Source: Cyanophora paradoxa (taxonomy: Eukaryota; Glaucocystophyceae; Cyanophorales; Cyanophoraceae). From it: 64,000 nt of DNA. The stretch spans positions 116,657-180,656 of the forward strand of contig QPMI01000546.1 in assembly GCA_004431415.1 (NCBI GenBank). Direction: 5' to 3'. Numbering within the stretch: the stretch's first letter is position 1; each line of letters starts with the position of its first letter. Shown piece by piece: positions 41,092 through 54,874 of the stretch. The notes beneath the pieces were generated by a model. The model saw only the letters and a list, made by a program, of their open reading frames with translations. It made no database searches and had not been told where the DNA came from. The translations under genes and the position numbers were made by a program.

Positions 41092-43163
41092 CCCCGTACG
41101 TGTACATACGACGCGTACGTACGGACAGTCGACGGTACGCCGGGTACGGTATACTTGTATCGAACTCCCGGAGTCCTGATGAAGTTGGGCCTGATCGTGA
41201 ACCCTAGCCTAGTAGGCCTGTGTCGCGATCGACTCGCGACGTCGACGGCGATATCGATCGCGAGTTGACGTTGCCAAGCATTAATATATATCCACGATGC
41301 GGGCCGTGCGGCCCTGATGCGGGCCGACATCGCCGAGTCGATGCGGCGCCGGCCGCATGCGGGCCCGGCCGCGGGCCCGGCGCGGGCCCGGGGGCCGGGC
41401 CCGGGGTGCCACGGTGGGGTGCCGGGGCCGCGGGCCGCGGCCGGCCGCCCGGGCCGGGCCCCCCAGGCCCCAGGGGGCCGGGCCGGGCCGGCCGCGGGGG
41501 CCGCACTGCGCAGTGCGGCAGGCCGGTGCCATCATACCGCCGTAGTACGGGGCCGGGGCCGCCCGGGCCGGGGATGCCCTTAAGCCTTGAAGCTTCGAGG
41601 CTTCGCGATCGCCCGCGGCCGGCGCCAACTTCGCCGCCAAGGTAAGTAGTCCCGTACTAGTACGGTACCCCGGAACTCGCGATCGGATTTAAGGTCGCGA
41701 GTCGCGACTCGCGAGTTCTCACGCGAGCTTGGGTCACTGCTGGCTCACTGGCAGTCTAGTGGCAGAGTCACTGCGGCTTATTGCAATTGGTCGGAGCGCC
41801 ATGGCCCCATGGCCAGGGGACACTGCATGGCCGGACATGTACACTGGTCACGGTGTTTTTTATACGTACCCGGATTGGCTGCGAAACGCCGAGCCAATGG
41901 TTGTCGCCCCATGACAAGCAGTACCCCCGGGCGGAAGCCGGCCGGACTCCCGCGGCAGCGTCCGTCATCGTCATGATCATATGCATATATGTATATATAC
42001 GTATATGCAACAGCTGAGATTGCGGATACTACCGGTATAGCTAGTAGTACGTATCGCGTAGTACGTCGACGCGTACTGTAGGAATGCTTTTTTAGCCGAT
42101 GTTTTGGATTGCCGTAAATTGCCGAGAGGCCGAATTCGGCAATTTAGACTCACCGCAATTCTCAGGGGGTAGGGCTAAACGGCTGCTTTTGTATGGCGCC
42201 ATAGAAAAGATCCAGAGTTTCGGCAATTTATCGCCACGGCAATTCCGGTTTGGGTCGAATTCGGCAATTTAAGCATTCCTACAGCATTCCATTTAACGCC
42301 GGATTCTCAGTTTCTGCACAGCGCAACTGTACTCCGGGCCAAGCCCAGCCTGGGCCAGCTGGCCAGGATTCCAGCTGCAGGAATTTCTTTCGAAGGCTCC
42401 CGCGCGCGCGCGGCGCCGGCGGGCGCATCGACTCGGCGACGGTGGCGCATCGATATCCGAGGATTCCCGTCGTCAATTTCCCGAGTCCGGCCCCGGGGCC
42501 CGGGCACATCGGAGTCGATCGGACCGCGGGCCACGGCCGCGGGCCAGCTGCAGCCGGTGCCAGCCGCCGGCGCAGCCGCACCGGCGCATGCGCAGCATTG
42601 CAATTGCGCGGCGGCGAAGGCGCCCGGCGAGGTTCCGAAGTGCGCACTGCGCAGTAGACTCGCAAGCGAGTCAGCCAAGCGGCTCGCAGCCTCGAGCTCG
42701 CACCAGCTGCAGACTCGCCGAACTCCGACCGCGTCCTCCTCTGGCCTGGTGCCAGGCTCGTGGCCATATGCATGGCGCCGACGCCCCGGCGCCGACGGGC
42801 TCATTAGGAATTAGCTCGGCTCTAATCTTAGAGACTGCACCGCTTCCGCAGCTGCAGCCCAAAGCAGCCCAACACAGCAGGTCCTCAGCAGCCTGACAGC
42901 AGGCTCAGCTAGTTATAGCGCTCCCACCGATCATATACGTATACGTACGTATACGTCTCCCCGGCCCGCCGCGGCCGGCTGCGCATGCATATGCGCATTT
43001 AATTTGTGTGCGTATACGTAGGAGGCTACGTATATATACATTTAATTTATATAGCTAAGCTTAAGCGTCAGCATCGACATTTCGGGTCGAGATAGTGCGA
43101 CTTTGAGTTGGTGCGGAGCTCGAGTCGACGGTCGGTGACCCTCTGGCCGCCTGCAGCTGCGCC
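41092..43163. other. Intergenic region between the LINE and the PAS gene
   Basis: No protein-like frame. 41320-41580 is almost pure G and C with GGGCCCGG-type words. 41640-42060 is mixed, with TATATACGTATA stretches. The MITE copy B lies at 42076-42284. 42920-43060 has alternating purine-pyrimidine runs (ATACGTATACGTACGTATACG) and GCATGCATATGCGC palindromes before the PAS gene start. Confidence 0.55.
42076..42284. mobile_element. MITE copy B (CTGTAGGAATGCTT perfect terminal inverted repeats)
   Basis: CTGTAGGAATGCTT at the left and AAGCATTCCTACAG at the right are perfect 14-base inverted repeats. The interior matches copy A at 577-816 over most of its length (for example CCAGAGTTTCGGCAATTTAT). 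The two copies differ in the same two positions of both ends, so each copy's ends match each other better than they match the other copy. Confidence 0.88.
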
Positions 43164-46100
43164 ATGGACGTGGATCCCGCCTCAGGAGGCCTCGGCCGGG
43201 AGCACCGGCCCTCGGTGGGGATCAACGGCGCCGGCGCCGGCGCCAGCGCGGTCGGCGCGTCGCCCCGCATGTCGGCCGCGGCAGCAGCCGGTCAGGGGAG
43301 CGGCGCCGGCGCCGGCGGCTCTCGCTCCACGCGCAGCACAGTCGAGGACGCCTTCTACTCGGTCCTCTTCGTCATGCGGAGCCGGAGCACGACGGCCCCC
43401 GGCGCCCTCGCCCGCGCCCTCCCCGTCGCCCTCATTTTCCTCGACTGGATTCAGATGATGGCTTTCGGTGGGCTCCATCGGCCGCGTCGTTACAATAGTA
43501 TGCTTAATTCAAGGCTGGCTTTCGCTAACGCCTTCTGTCGCGTGCAGTTGCCGACTCCCGCCGATACGACTGGCTCAGTTTCGATGGCATCGACAGCGTC
43601 TTCAAGGTGCGCATCCGTATGCGCATGCTCCAGGATTAATATTTAACCGAGTCAAGAATCGCCCGATGCAATTTCGAAACCACCCTTACGTGATCAGCTA
43701 GAGAGCTCGCAAAGCGTGCTGCAAGTGCTGCAGCTGCTGACTGCGCATGGCCATGCATATGGGACGCTTTGCAGGTTGTCATGGCTCCCGTGCCTCGCCG
43801 CTTCCTCGCTTCATCGGGGTACGACACCGCCGCCGGGCCGCGCCTGCCTTCCCTTAGCGCAGTAGAAATACATAGCTTTAGCTAGCCCTTTTTGTTCCGC
43901 GGGGGCCAGGGCGGCGTGCCTGCCGCCGCTGCTGACGGCGGCGGCCGCCGGGCAGCTACGCCTCGTACATCGCGCTCTTCGCGATCGTGCTGGCGATCGT
44001 CGCCCTCTCCTTCGCGGACGTCGTGTGGGTCCTGCGCTGCTTCCACATCAACAAGTTCACGGCGATGTGGCCCGTCAAGATGCTCAAGTTCGTCGTCAGC
44101 GTCTTCTTCGGCAGGCGAGCCCCGCCCCGCCCCTTTCCTCAGGGCCTTCGAGTTCCTTCCTTGCAGATCGCCGACGATTGCAAATTTCTTCTTCTAATTT
44201 CATCTACATTTTGATCGATAATAGTCACGGCATTCTATCCAGATCCTTAAAGTTTTCCAAGAACCGTTCGCTCTATTAACTTTTGCGCAGCCTTTACCTC
44301 TCTACCTTCGGGATCCTGTTGATGAGCCTCGATTGGTGAGTTACAGTGCCGGAGTGCGCGTTTCCGTAATTTTTACTTGCTCCTGACTCGCTTCGGTCGC
44401 GCGCAGCCACTACTTCGACAGCTCCGGCAACGCGCCGCGCTTCGTCCTGACGGGGTACCCCTCCGTCGCCTGCTGGGGGTTCCCGAACGCCATCGTGGCG
44501 GTCCTGGCGGGAGTCGGCTCCATATGCGTCCTCCTCTTCGCCTTCTCGGTCAGCCCCGACACGCGAAACCTCTGGCTAACTTCACCTCACGGCTGTAAAA
44601 TTCGCGGGGGTCAGATGGCGCTGGTGGACGTGGACCCGAACCCGTCCTCGCGCTTCCCCTCGTCGACGGCGACGCCGTACGCCTCGCTGCACGGCTCCCT
44701 CTGCCGCGCCCTCCTCGTCGTCGCCGCCACCGTCTTCTCCTCCTACCCCGCCCTCCTCGCCCTCTCCGTCCTCCTCGCCTCCCTCTTCCTCGCCGCCAGC
44801 GTCGGTCCGCCGCCTCCGCCAGCGCCCGCGGCCTCGCAGTCGGAACAACTTTTCACGCGCCGCTCCGCAGTTTTCTACCTTCCCTACTACAGCTCCTCCA
44901 TCAACTATCTGGTGAGCGCGCCGCTCAAAACAGTTGAAATCATGTCCTCCTCACCAAATTCTCTTGCAGCGCTCCGGATTGTACGGTCTGCCCACGTGCA
45001 CGCTGTCGAGCGAGATGCGGGCTGCGTCCGCGGTCGTAACGGGGCGCGCGCGGGGGCGGGGGCAGGGGTCGTGGCGTGGTGCTCCGTCTGCGCCCTGGCG
45101 CTCTCGGGCGCCGCGAGCTCCGACCGGGCGCGCCCGGTGACCTACGCCTTCGCGGCCGGCGCGCCCTTCGCGTTCGCCGCGTTCTTCGCGGCGGCAGCGC
45201 TCCGCTTCCGGCGGCTCTGCAGCGCCACGCGGCACCTGACCATCGAGGCGGCCGACGAGGGGGACGAGCCGGTGTGGATCTACACCGCCGCCTTCCGCCA
45301 CCCGCACGAGGTCGAGGTCGCCACGCGGTGCGCGACGCGAGCGCCGCGGCCCCCGCCAGACGTCGACGGCGACAGAGACGGCGCAGGTTCCTGCGGCCGC
45401 TGGTGGAGCGCAAGGCGCGGGTGCGGTCGCGGGCGGAGCGCATGGCGGCCGCCCTCGAGCACGAGCTCGACGAGGCCCTCGAGAAGGCCGAGGCCATCTT
45501 CCAGGCCCGGACCCGCCCCGCCCAAGATCCGGAGCCCTCCGTTCTCTGGCTAATCCAGCTGTGCATGCGCAGGAGGGGATGCAGCAGTTCCCGGAGTCGC
45601 CCCTCGTCTACCTCGCATGTGCGTCCGCGTCGCTCAACGCCGGCAGCCGTCCCCACGACCGCAATCCTTGTAACCGCGAGGACACCGCTCCGCAGACTCG
45701 AACTTCCTGCAGTCGTACGCGGGGGAGAAGGAGGAGGCGGCGGCGAGTGTGGAGCGGGCGCGGCACTTCCCCCTCAGCTTCGCGCTGCGCTACCTCGTCT
45801 TCCGGAAGCTGAAGGAGCGGGAGGGCGAGGCGGCGACGCTCGGCACCTCGAAGAGCATGGACCTCGTCCGCTTCGTCGAGTTCAAGGAGAAGGCGCGCGC
45901 GTGCTCCCGTTTCATCGATCACGACCCGAATTTCCACCGAATTTCCGCATCTGAGACGGCCGCCGCAGATGCGGCTGGCGCGGGAGGGCCACCTGAAGGC
46001 GGCGAAGGCGAGCCGGGCCTTCTGGTCGAGCCTGCTGGACCCCGACGAGAGCGCGGCGGTGGCGAAGATCTCGCAGCTCGGGCGCGCCATCGACACCTTC

Positions 46101-49100
46101 GAGACGCAGGCGGAGAGGAACTACGAGGTGCTCGTCCGGAGCTACCCCCGCAACATCCGCCTCCTCCGCGCCTTCGGCTCCTTCCTCGAGCTTATCAAGA
46201 ACGACCCCGCCGAGGCCGAGGTGCCAGTCAGCGAGAGCGATCTTTAGATTTGGCACAATATATATATTATTGCAATCCGAATTCGACTGACGGTCGGGTT
46301 GGGCAGGTCCTCTACCGCCGAGCGGACGCCGTGGAGGACGAGATGTCAAAGAAGAAGTGGCGCCCGGGCACTGCGCGCCGCGCCCGCGCCCGAGCGCGCG
46401 CGCCGACTCACCGAGCGTGCGGCGCGGCAGGGGCGAGGCGGGCGCGAGCGGCGACATGGACAACGAGAACGGAACCGGCGGTATCGACCAGGAGGCCATC
46501 ATCGTCGTGCGCCGAGCTCCCGCCCTGTTGCATCGCTCGGCACTAGTGCGTCGCGACAAGCGGGAGCGGGGGTGCAGATGAACGCGCAAGAGATCATCAC
46601 GTCGGTGAACGCGTCGACGCTGCGAATCCTCGGCTACCGCGAGAAGAGCGAGCTCGTCGGCAAGAAGGTCGGCCCCGTGTCGGCGCAGAGACGTCGACTC
46701 GCCATCCGCTTCCGCATCCACGATTTCTAACATAGACGTTTCGCCTGTGCACGCATGCGCAGATCCACATCATGGTTCCGTCTCCTTTCCGGGAGGCGCA
46801 CACCGGATTCGTGCAGTCCTACCTCAAAACAGGGGTCGCGAGGGTCCGTCTGGCTCTGTCGTCTTCTCTTCTGCGTTTCGAAGGGCCGAGGCTGATAGCC
46901 GTGCACATCGCAGGTGCTGCGGATAGGGCGCGAGCTTCCAGCGCTACACCGCAGCGGCCACATCGTCCCGATTTTCCTGTGCGCTAGCGCAAGCGCTGCC
47001 TGCAGCTCTGCCTTGAAGCGGCTCGCGTATCTCCGACTTGACTTGCGAACGCGAACGGTCAGGAATGCGTCGCGAATGGATATCGGAGGCCAGGTTAATT
47101 TCGTGGGCTCGTTGCGGCCTGTCGAGGACAAGGTGAGCGGCTTGCGAAGTTCCTTAGTCGTGCACTACGGCTGGCTGAGCGACGCGCCGAGTTGCAGCCC
47201 TCAAACGCCATGCGTTGTCTAGATCTCTGACTAAAGCTCAACCGTGCGCAGTCTCCGAGCCTGCTTGCTGGTTTCGGCCACGCCTCGCGAATATGCGGAA
47301 TCAGCACCGCGATGGCTGAGCTGCTCGGAAACTCTGCCGACGAGCTCAGGCGCAAAACGTTCAAGGTATGGTTTCCCGCGCTGCCAGTCTCGTGGCGATG
47401 ATAAATTATCAATATATGATTCTCTGTTCGAATTCGCAGGATTTGGTCGCCCCATACAGTTGGGTCAATTTCAGCCGGAGGCTTGCAGCGATAGAAGCCC
47501 TAGGCGCTGGCCACCGGCGTGGTGCGCTCGCATGTTTTCCTCGCCGTCGCGTGAAATGCGGCCGCTGATTACAGAAATCTGTTTGCGAAGGCCCCGGCCG
47601 CTCGCGCCGCGAGAGCGACCTGCATGGCGCTGGCAGCCTGGCCCCCGAGAGCGCCCTGGGCAGCGCCCGCGGGGACACCAGCGCCGCCTCGAACACGTAC
47701 AGCACCCGGAGCGGGGGCGGCGTGCACCCTCGGGCGTCGCTGGCGGGCACGGCGGCGGGCACCGTGCGCGGGGCCGGCGACAGCTCGCGGCGGCGGCGCC
47801 TCGGGCTCAACCTCGAGCTCTCCGGGCTCCGAGGGGCCACCACGGACATCATCCCCCACATCGACGAGAACGTGCGCCGCCGGCACTTTGAATTTAAACC
47901 CGATTTCCGTTTCTTGACTCGTTCCGACGCTGACGGCGCGACGCGTGCGCGTGCGCAGGAGCCGTTGGACGTTGTCGGCGCGGACGGCGCGGGCCGCCGC
48001 GTCACCTGCCAGATCCGGCGCCTGACCGCGGCCGACGGCGCAGTCTCGGTGCGCTACCTTTTGCGGCCGTCCGTCTAAGCCGCAATCTGACAGGTTCTTA
48101 CCCTCGACTCGTTTTCAGGCGCTGTGGGCGTCCTTCGTTGCTCTGCCCGAGACAGCCGACGAGGCCATCGTGACCATCAACGCCGCCGGAAAGATATTGT
48201 GCGAAATATATTTCAAGTATTATTTTCGGCCCTCTCGCTCCGTTCCCGTTCGTAATCGTGTACGTGCACGTACACGTGTGCAGGTCCGTCAACCGCGCGC
48301 TTTGCTCGATGTTCGGGTGCGTCGCAATTCGCAGATCTAGATAAATCCCCGCGAACGTCGCAAAATTGGCGGCTGCGGCGTCTGATGCACATTTTCGCGT
48401 AGCTACCATGCGTCGGAGCTGGTGAACGACCGCGTGGAGCGGCTCATGCCCCATCCGTTCAGCGACCTGCACACTCGCTTCGTCGAGGTGCGCTCCTCTT
48501 CGCTCGCAAACCGGCATGTCTGGATTCCACCTGCAACTTCTAATTATAATGGCGGCCGTACATGGCGGCCGGCAGGCGTACATGAAGACGGGCGTGGCGA
48601 AGCTGCTCGGGTCGAAGCGGGGCGTGCCAGCTCTCCACCGCTCGGGCGCCACGTTCGACGTGATGCTCTCCATGACCCGCCTCGACGTCGATGGCGAGGT
48701 CATGTTCTGCGGGCACATGCAGAAGTGAGATGTCGCTGTGTCGCGCGCCGGTTCCTCCGGCGCGCCGCTCGCGCTCGCGCTCACCTTGCGGCAGGATGGA
48801 GGCGCAGGAGGAGACGGTCGTGTCGGTGGTGATCAACGAGCGGGGCATCGTGCAGAGCACGAAGGGCCCCGTCCAGGAGCTCCTCGGGTACAGGCCGCCC
48901 GAGGTGACCCAGGCCCCCGCGACCCGAAGCCGAAGTCGAACGCGACGGCGATATCGATTGCGAAGTCGACTGACGCGTGCGCAGCTCGTCGGGCGCTCGA
49001 TGAACATCCTGCTGCCGCGCTCCGTCGGCGACAAGCACGACGAGTACCTCAGGCGCGTCGTCGACCGGCCCTTCGAGGCCCGCGTCATCGGCGGCGCCGG

Positions 49101-52100
49101 CCAGACCCTCGAGGCCGTCCGCAAGACCGGGTGCGCGAAATGCATATGCGCCCGCCCGCTCTTTGCGTTTCGCTCGAGTATCTAATATATTTGATGGGTT
49201 TGGTTTCGTAGGGAGTCCATCCCGGTGCAGGTAGACGTCGTGCGGGACGAGTCGCTCGCGGCGCACGGGGTGACCCTCTTCACGGGACGCCTCACGCCCC
49301 TCTTCAACCTCGCCGGCTCCGTCACGGCCAACGCGGAGGGCGCCATCCTCACCGCCAACGACGCCGCCGCCAGGATATTTGGCTACCCTTCCGGCGACGC
49401 CCTCCGTGGGTCGCCCATTACGGTGCGCGCGTGCTTCCCGTCTCTTATTTCGATCTCCGCAGTCGCACGAGGGTCGCTCACGCCGATGCTGCAGGCACTG
49501 CTGCCGGACGAGGAACCCGGGCGGAGCCTTGGCGGGAAGCGCGCCACGGTGGGGAAGCACAGCAACGGCAGCCCGATCCCCGTCTTTGCAGAGGCGGCGA
49601 CGACGAACGTCGGGGGCGAGTCGTTCGTCTCGTACCGCGTCTCCTTCCGCAACACGCAGAAGGAGCAGCAGCTCGGCGGCGGCGCCGGCCTAGCCGCTCC
49701 CTCGATCGCGAGCGAGGCGAGAACCTCGCCGCTGTCTCAGCTGCGGAGCCGCGCTGACGTCGGGGCGCCGGCGCCGGCCCCGGCGTCTCTGGCGCCAGTG
49801 ACACTGGCAGCCACGACGACGGCAACCCCACAGGGCGCCGACCCTGTGCACCACGAGGCTCCAGTTGTTCCCGTCAAGCTGCCGGCAATGGAGCACCGCC
49901 CCGAGGCGAGAAGGAGCGTGAGAAGCTCGCGATCACGCAAGTCCAAAGCAAACGCGCAGGTGCTCCGATGTTAATATTTGTTTTTGCTCTGGGACTCGAA
50001 ACTTGCCTTATGGCCTTGACCGACTGACGCGCCGAGCAGCTGACAGAGTTGGGGGAAGCGGGGAGCGGGGGCGCGAGCGTCGGGGCGAGCTGGGTGGTGA
50101 AGAAGACGGACTCGCCGCAATTCACGCCGCTGCACTCGATCGCCGAGCTCGACGACTCCGAAACGCCCGGCTCACTGCTCCACCTGGGCGCCGCCGCCGA
50201 CCGCGAGGGCGGCGGCCGCGAGGGCGGCGACGGCGACGGCGAGTCGGACCGGGGCAGCGTCGGGTCCGTCGAGGGCGACTTCGACTCGCCCAACGCGAGG
50301 TCCGAGTGCCAGCTGCAGCGCCCGCGCGCGCTCGGTCCGCTGGCTTTGTCCGCCTAAAGTGTAGCCTTGGGCACCCGCAGCTTGGAATCCAATGAGCGCG
50401 ACAGGCATGCACAGGCGCCAAGGTAAATCAACCAATTTCGCACAGACTGTGACATGACCTGCATCCCTTCGCCCATGCCAGTTGCAATTGATGGCTTCAG
50501 AGAGGTCTTATTGCAGCGCGCGCCGCAGGCTTCTGGTGACGTCGACGTCGGGCTCGCGCTCAGCCGTCCTCGACTGGCAGACGCGGAACGGGTCCCGGTC
50601 AAGAGCCCTCAACGAGATAGGGGAAGATGCGGCCGGCGCGATCGGCGATCCAGCGGCGGCGCCGGGGCTGTCCGACGCAGAGCCCGCCAGCCCCCAGGAG
50701 CAGGCGCAGCTGGCCGAGCAGCCGGCGCACGCTGGCGCCGTCGCGCGGCTCAGGCGCGCCGATCGCGAACACAACGACGGCGCCTCTGTGGCGGACAGTC
50801 TCCTGTCGTCCACGGGGAAGCACCGCCGGCGGAAACGGCGGCGGCGAGTGCTGACCCTTCTCGCGACGGGGTCGAACCCGCTGATCGGCAAGCTCAAGCG
50901 CCACCTCATCATTTACACCACCGGTGCGACGAAATGTGTTGCGTGAAATCTCGCCACTTGCCGTTAGCTCATGCATGTGCACACTTTCGCTCGCTCGCGA
51001 TCAGTGCTCGCGATCATCGCCGTCGGGACGTTCATCGGGGCGCAGCAGATGGTGGAGAACTACAGCGCCCAGCTCAAGCACCTCTCGTGCGCCTCGAAGA
51101 CAGATTTGTGTTCATTGATTCCGCTTTGCAATTGATATGGTTTCTGGAGCAGGGCGTCGAGCAGCCGGGCCGTGCTCTCGCAGCTGATTTCCATCGAGGC
51201 GCGAAGCGTCGGGCTGGCCGCCGCCCTCGAGCCCGCCGCCGCCTCGCCGCTGGCGCCGGGCGGCGCGGCGGCGGCGGCCGAGCGGCTCGCCGGGCTCGCA
51301 GACGACTTCTACGGGACGCACCAGGACCTCTCGTTCGGCCTGCGCGGCTTCGACGCGCCCGGCGACGGCGAGATGGCCGCCCTCGTCTTCGCCCCCGACG
51401 CCGTCGCCCTCTCCGAGCTCCGCGAGGGCGCCCCCGCCCCCTCCCGCGCCGGCCTCTGGGCCGCCGGCCAGCGCCTCTACCAGCACGCCGCCATCCTCGC
51501 CGCCGCCGGCGGCGCCTCCGCCACTTCCAAGTACGCCTCCGCGTCGGCCTCGAGCTCGTCGCTGGCGAGCGGGCTCCCCGCCATCGTCCTCCCGGACTCG
51601 GTCTCCCGCGCGGGGGGCGCCTCGGCCGCCCAGGACGCGAACCGCACGGAGGTCGCGCGGGCGTGCCTCGCGGACCTCGCCCGCTGCCCCAGCTGGCACT
51701 TCGTCCTCCGGAACGGGCCCGACACCGGTGCCGCCACGCGCGCCCCGCTCAGTTTTGGCTCTGATTCGGCCCCGCGCAGTGTTCGAGGCGCTGAAGCGGG
51801 CGACGGCGCTGTACAAGGTGTCGATGCGGCGGGCGGCGGGGCTCCTCTCCGCCCTCTACATCGCCACCCTCGTCGGCGCCCTCTTCCTCGTCGCCGCCGT
51901 CGCCCTCCTCGCCATCCGCCCCGCCTTCACGGTCCGCCCCGCCCCTCCTTCGAATTCTTGTTGCCTCTGCTTATGATCAAGCGATGCCTTGAATCGTCCG
52001 TCGCGCCTCCTGTCTTGTGTTGCGACACGAGTCTGACGCTCTTGCGATTGCAGCGGGTTCTGGAGCTCCGGGACGAGATTCTGAACCTCTTCCTCGAGAT

Positions 52101-54874
52101 CCCCAAGCAGGTGACCTTGCAATTGTGGCCTTAACCAGATTAAATTCAGTGACCTTATGGATAAAGTGGTTCAATCCACTGATTCTATAAATTAAGCACT
52201 GGCTGGACTGAACGCGGCGCTGGCAGGTCGTCCGCGGACTCGCGAAGAAGCGGATGACCGTCGCCCTCGACTTGTGCGCGCCTTCGATTTGCGGACATCG
52301 ATTTCCAGATCTAGATTTCCGTGCGAGTGACCCCCGCTGCAGGACGGACAGCGACGACGACGACTCGGACGAGGACGGCCGCTCCGCCGCCGTCGAGCGC
52401 GACCGCGACGGCCACAGCGCCGGCGCCGGCGCGCCCGTCGCCAAGGGCGCCCCGGCGCACCAGCAGAGCCCGGGTGCGCTCAGCGGCTGCAGCCGCCGAC
52501 CGCGCGCCATTCGGAAGTCTGAAGCAAAGTCTGAACCGCGTGCGCTTGGAATATTTGCCAGGTGCCGACCGGGCGCATCTCCCGCTGGTGGCGTCCGATA
52601 GCTCGTTCGATATCGTGCGCGTGCCGGCATCTCCCTCGCCCCCGGTTCGTTGAGTTCGAATTCTGCACTTGATTTATTTCGCGGCGCTGACGGCGCCCCC
52701 GCGCGCGGGCAGCCGCCGCCGTCGATGTCCGCTGTGGTCATTTCTATGGAGAGCCCGTCCGACTCTCCCGCCAAGCCTAGGCCGGGGGCGAGCGCCGGCG
52801 CCGACCGCGGCGCCGGCGCGGGTGGCGACAACGACCGCGGGACCGGGACCCCGACGAACGCGAACGGGAGGGGCGACCGCGAGCGGCCGAGCAGGAGGGC
52901 GCAGCAGGCGCCGGCGCGGCAGGTGCACCCGCAGCCGGACATCGGGGCCCGCATGCAGGTCCTCTCGGGCACGGCCGGCACGGGCTTTTCGGCGGCCTCG
53001 CTGAGCCTCTTCGCCCGGCGGCTGCTCGCCCGCGTTGCCTGCTGCGTCCCCCGCTGGCGCGCCTACGCGGCGCCGCTGCGCGTGAACCCGCTCCACGTCC
53101 GCCGCCGCTACATCCGCTCGGGATCGAACGCCGACAAGCTCTTCCGCATGGTGCGCGGGCCTCGATCTCCACTTAACTCCCGCCGGCCGGACCCGCTCTG
53201 AGCGCGCCCTCGCGATCGCCTCGGGCAGCTCTCGCGCATGTACGCCGCGTCGCTCGTCCTCATCGCCCTCTGCTTCGCCGCCATCTTCGTCGCCGGATTC
53301 GTCCAAGTCGAGGTGCCAGCCTTTGATAAATCTAAATTGCACCCCTGGGCGGACCGGCAGCCCGTCCGATCTGCGTCCGGCGCTGATCGCGCGCGCCGGC
53401 GCGTCAGAAACTGGAGGACCACGCGAATTTCGTTGTGCAGGCCGCGAATCTCCGCTCTGCCGCCGTTCACGCCGTCTGTGCGCTCCTCGTCGAACCCGTC
53501 GAATTTCCGCACAATCTCGGGGCTGACCGTCGCGCGCGCCGCGCGCGTGCACCGCGCCGCAGTCACCGCCCGCGAGGCCGTCCTCGGCGCCGGCGCGGCG
53601 GGGCCCAACGCGACGGCCAACGCACTCACGGCCCTGCGGACCTTCTACTCCAGCCCCTGGAAGGTCGGCCTGCTTCATTAGAGCATTTTCGCGCGCTGCA
53701 ACGCTGTTTTGACCTGTCTTGGTTGTCAAACATCGGCTCTCATCAAGTCTATCTAATCCCGCGCTTTCTCTGTCGCGATCGTATCCATTAATATTCCCGC
53801 AATCGCAAATCGCGCTCGCGCGTCGCATCCGACCGGGCCGAGGGCGCGCTCTCAGGTGCTGGGGGAGGACGCGGGGCTCGTGCGGGGCGCCCTCGCCTCG
53901 CTGGAGGCGAGCGCCACCGCCAGCCCCGAGCTCGCCGCCCTCTTCTTCGGGTGCGCGCCCGCGCCCCCGACGCCGATCCCGGCTTAAGCCTCAAGCCCCG
54001 AGACTCTACCGAACTCTAGATCTTGGCTTATATTGCTTAGCTTTACATTTACCGCGTAAATTACCGCGTCCGTTCTTCTCGCGGTCTGAATTTCCTCTTG
54101 GCAGGCACTGGCAGAACGCGGACTGCGCCGGGGCCGCCTCGGCCGGCGGCGTGGCCGGCTGCGGATCCCCCTCGGACGGCCTCCACGGTGCGCGCGCGCT
54201 TCCCTTAGGCGGCGGCAGCAGCCGGCCCGCGACGCCTCCGCGCTTATCCCGCCTGCTCTGAGCTCCCCCGGCGCAGCGCTGCTGGAGCTCTACTCGCAGC
54301 AGGCGCAGGAGCTGGCGCGGGCCCCGGCGGACGCCCGCACGGCCGGCACCGCCTCCTTTCAGTTCGTCTGGGGCGCCGGTGCGGCCGTACCTTGACGGGC
54401 TCGTCCGGGCGCCTCACAATGAAGCTCGCGCCTTCCCCTGACCGACTCGCTCGCTTGGAACTTTTCGAAGGCCTGACAAGCGTGATGGGGGGCCTGGCCT
54501 CGGCCGAGTGGGCCTACACCAAGCTCGCCGACGCCGCGGCGCGCCGTACCCCCCTTCCTCTCCCCCGGCCCCGGCTGAGCCTCTCGGGCAGGCGCGGCGG
54601 GTGGTGCCGGTGCACGGGGGCCTGATGGCGGCGACGCTGGCGCTGCTCGGCCTCATCCTCGCCTTCCAGTTCCTCCCCATGGTCCGCCGCCTCTCCGACG
54701 AGACCCGCCGCTCCCACCGGTCCGCCCCGCCCCTTCCCCCCGTTCTCGTGCTCGCGCTTCGCCTATAATAACGCTCGCGGCAGGATGCTGCAGCTGATCC
54801 CGGACGAGGTGCTCGAGCGCGTCGACGCCCTCTGCGAGTACGTCGACCGCCACGTCTCCGAGCTCGACAAGTGA
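43164..54874 (+). CDS. TmcB-like multi-pass membrane protein with several PAS domains
   Basis: A long multi-exon gene starting MDVDPASGGLGREH at 43164 and ending HVSELDK at TGA 54872-54874. The N-terminal membrane part includes ALPVALIFLDWIQMMAF, FAIVLAIVALSFADVVWVL and AIVAVLAGVGSICVLLFAF. It is followed by cytosolic TPR-like helices (FPESPLVYLAYAS and ERARHFPLSFALRYLVFRKL). Several PAS domains come next, near 46580-46960 (SVNASTLRILGYREKSELVG), 47240-47380 (MAELLGNSADELRRKTFK), 48160-48720, 48800-49300 and 49310-49660 (ILTANDAAARIFGYPSGDAL). The C-terminal half has two more membrane modules (LIIYTTVLAIIAVGTFIG, ALYIATLVGALFLVAAVALL, LVLIALCFAAIFVAGFV, TLALLGLILAFQFLPM) around extracellular loops. 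This is the plan of the Dictyostelium tiny macrocysts (TmcB) family found in many protists. Ligand or light/redox sensing through PAS is inferred. Confidence 0.85.

Noticed and set aside
48240-48290. Alternating CGTGTACGTGCACGTACACG as a possible regulatory element
   Set aside because: It lies inside an intron of the PAS gene and similar purine-pyrimidine runs are frequent in the window.
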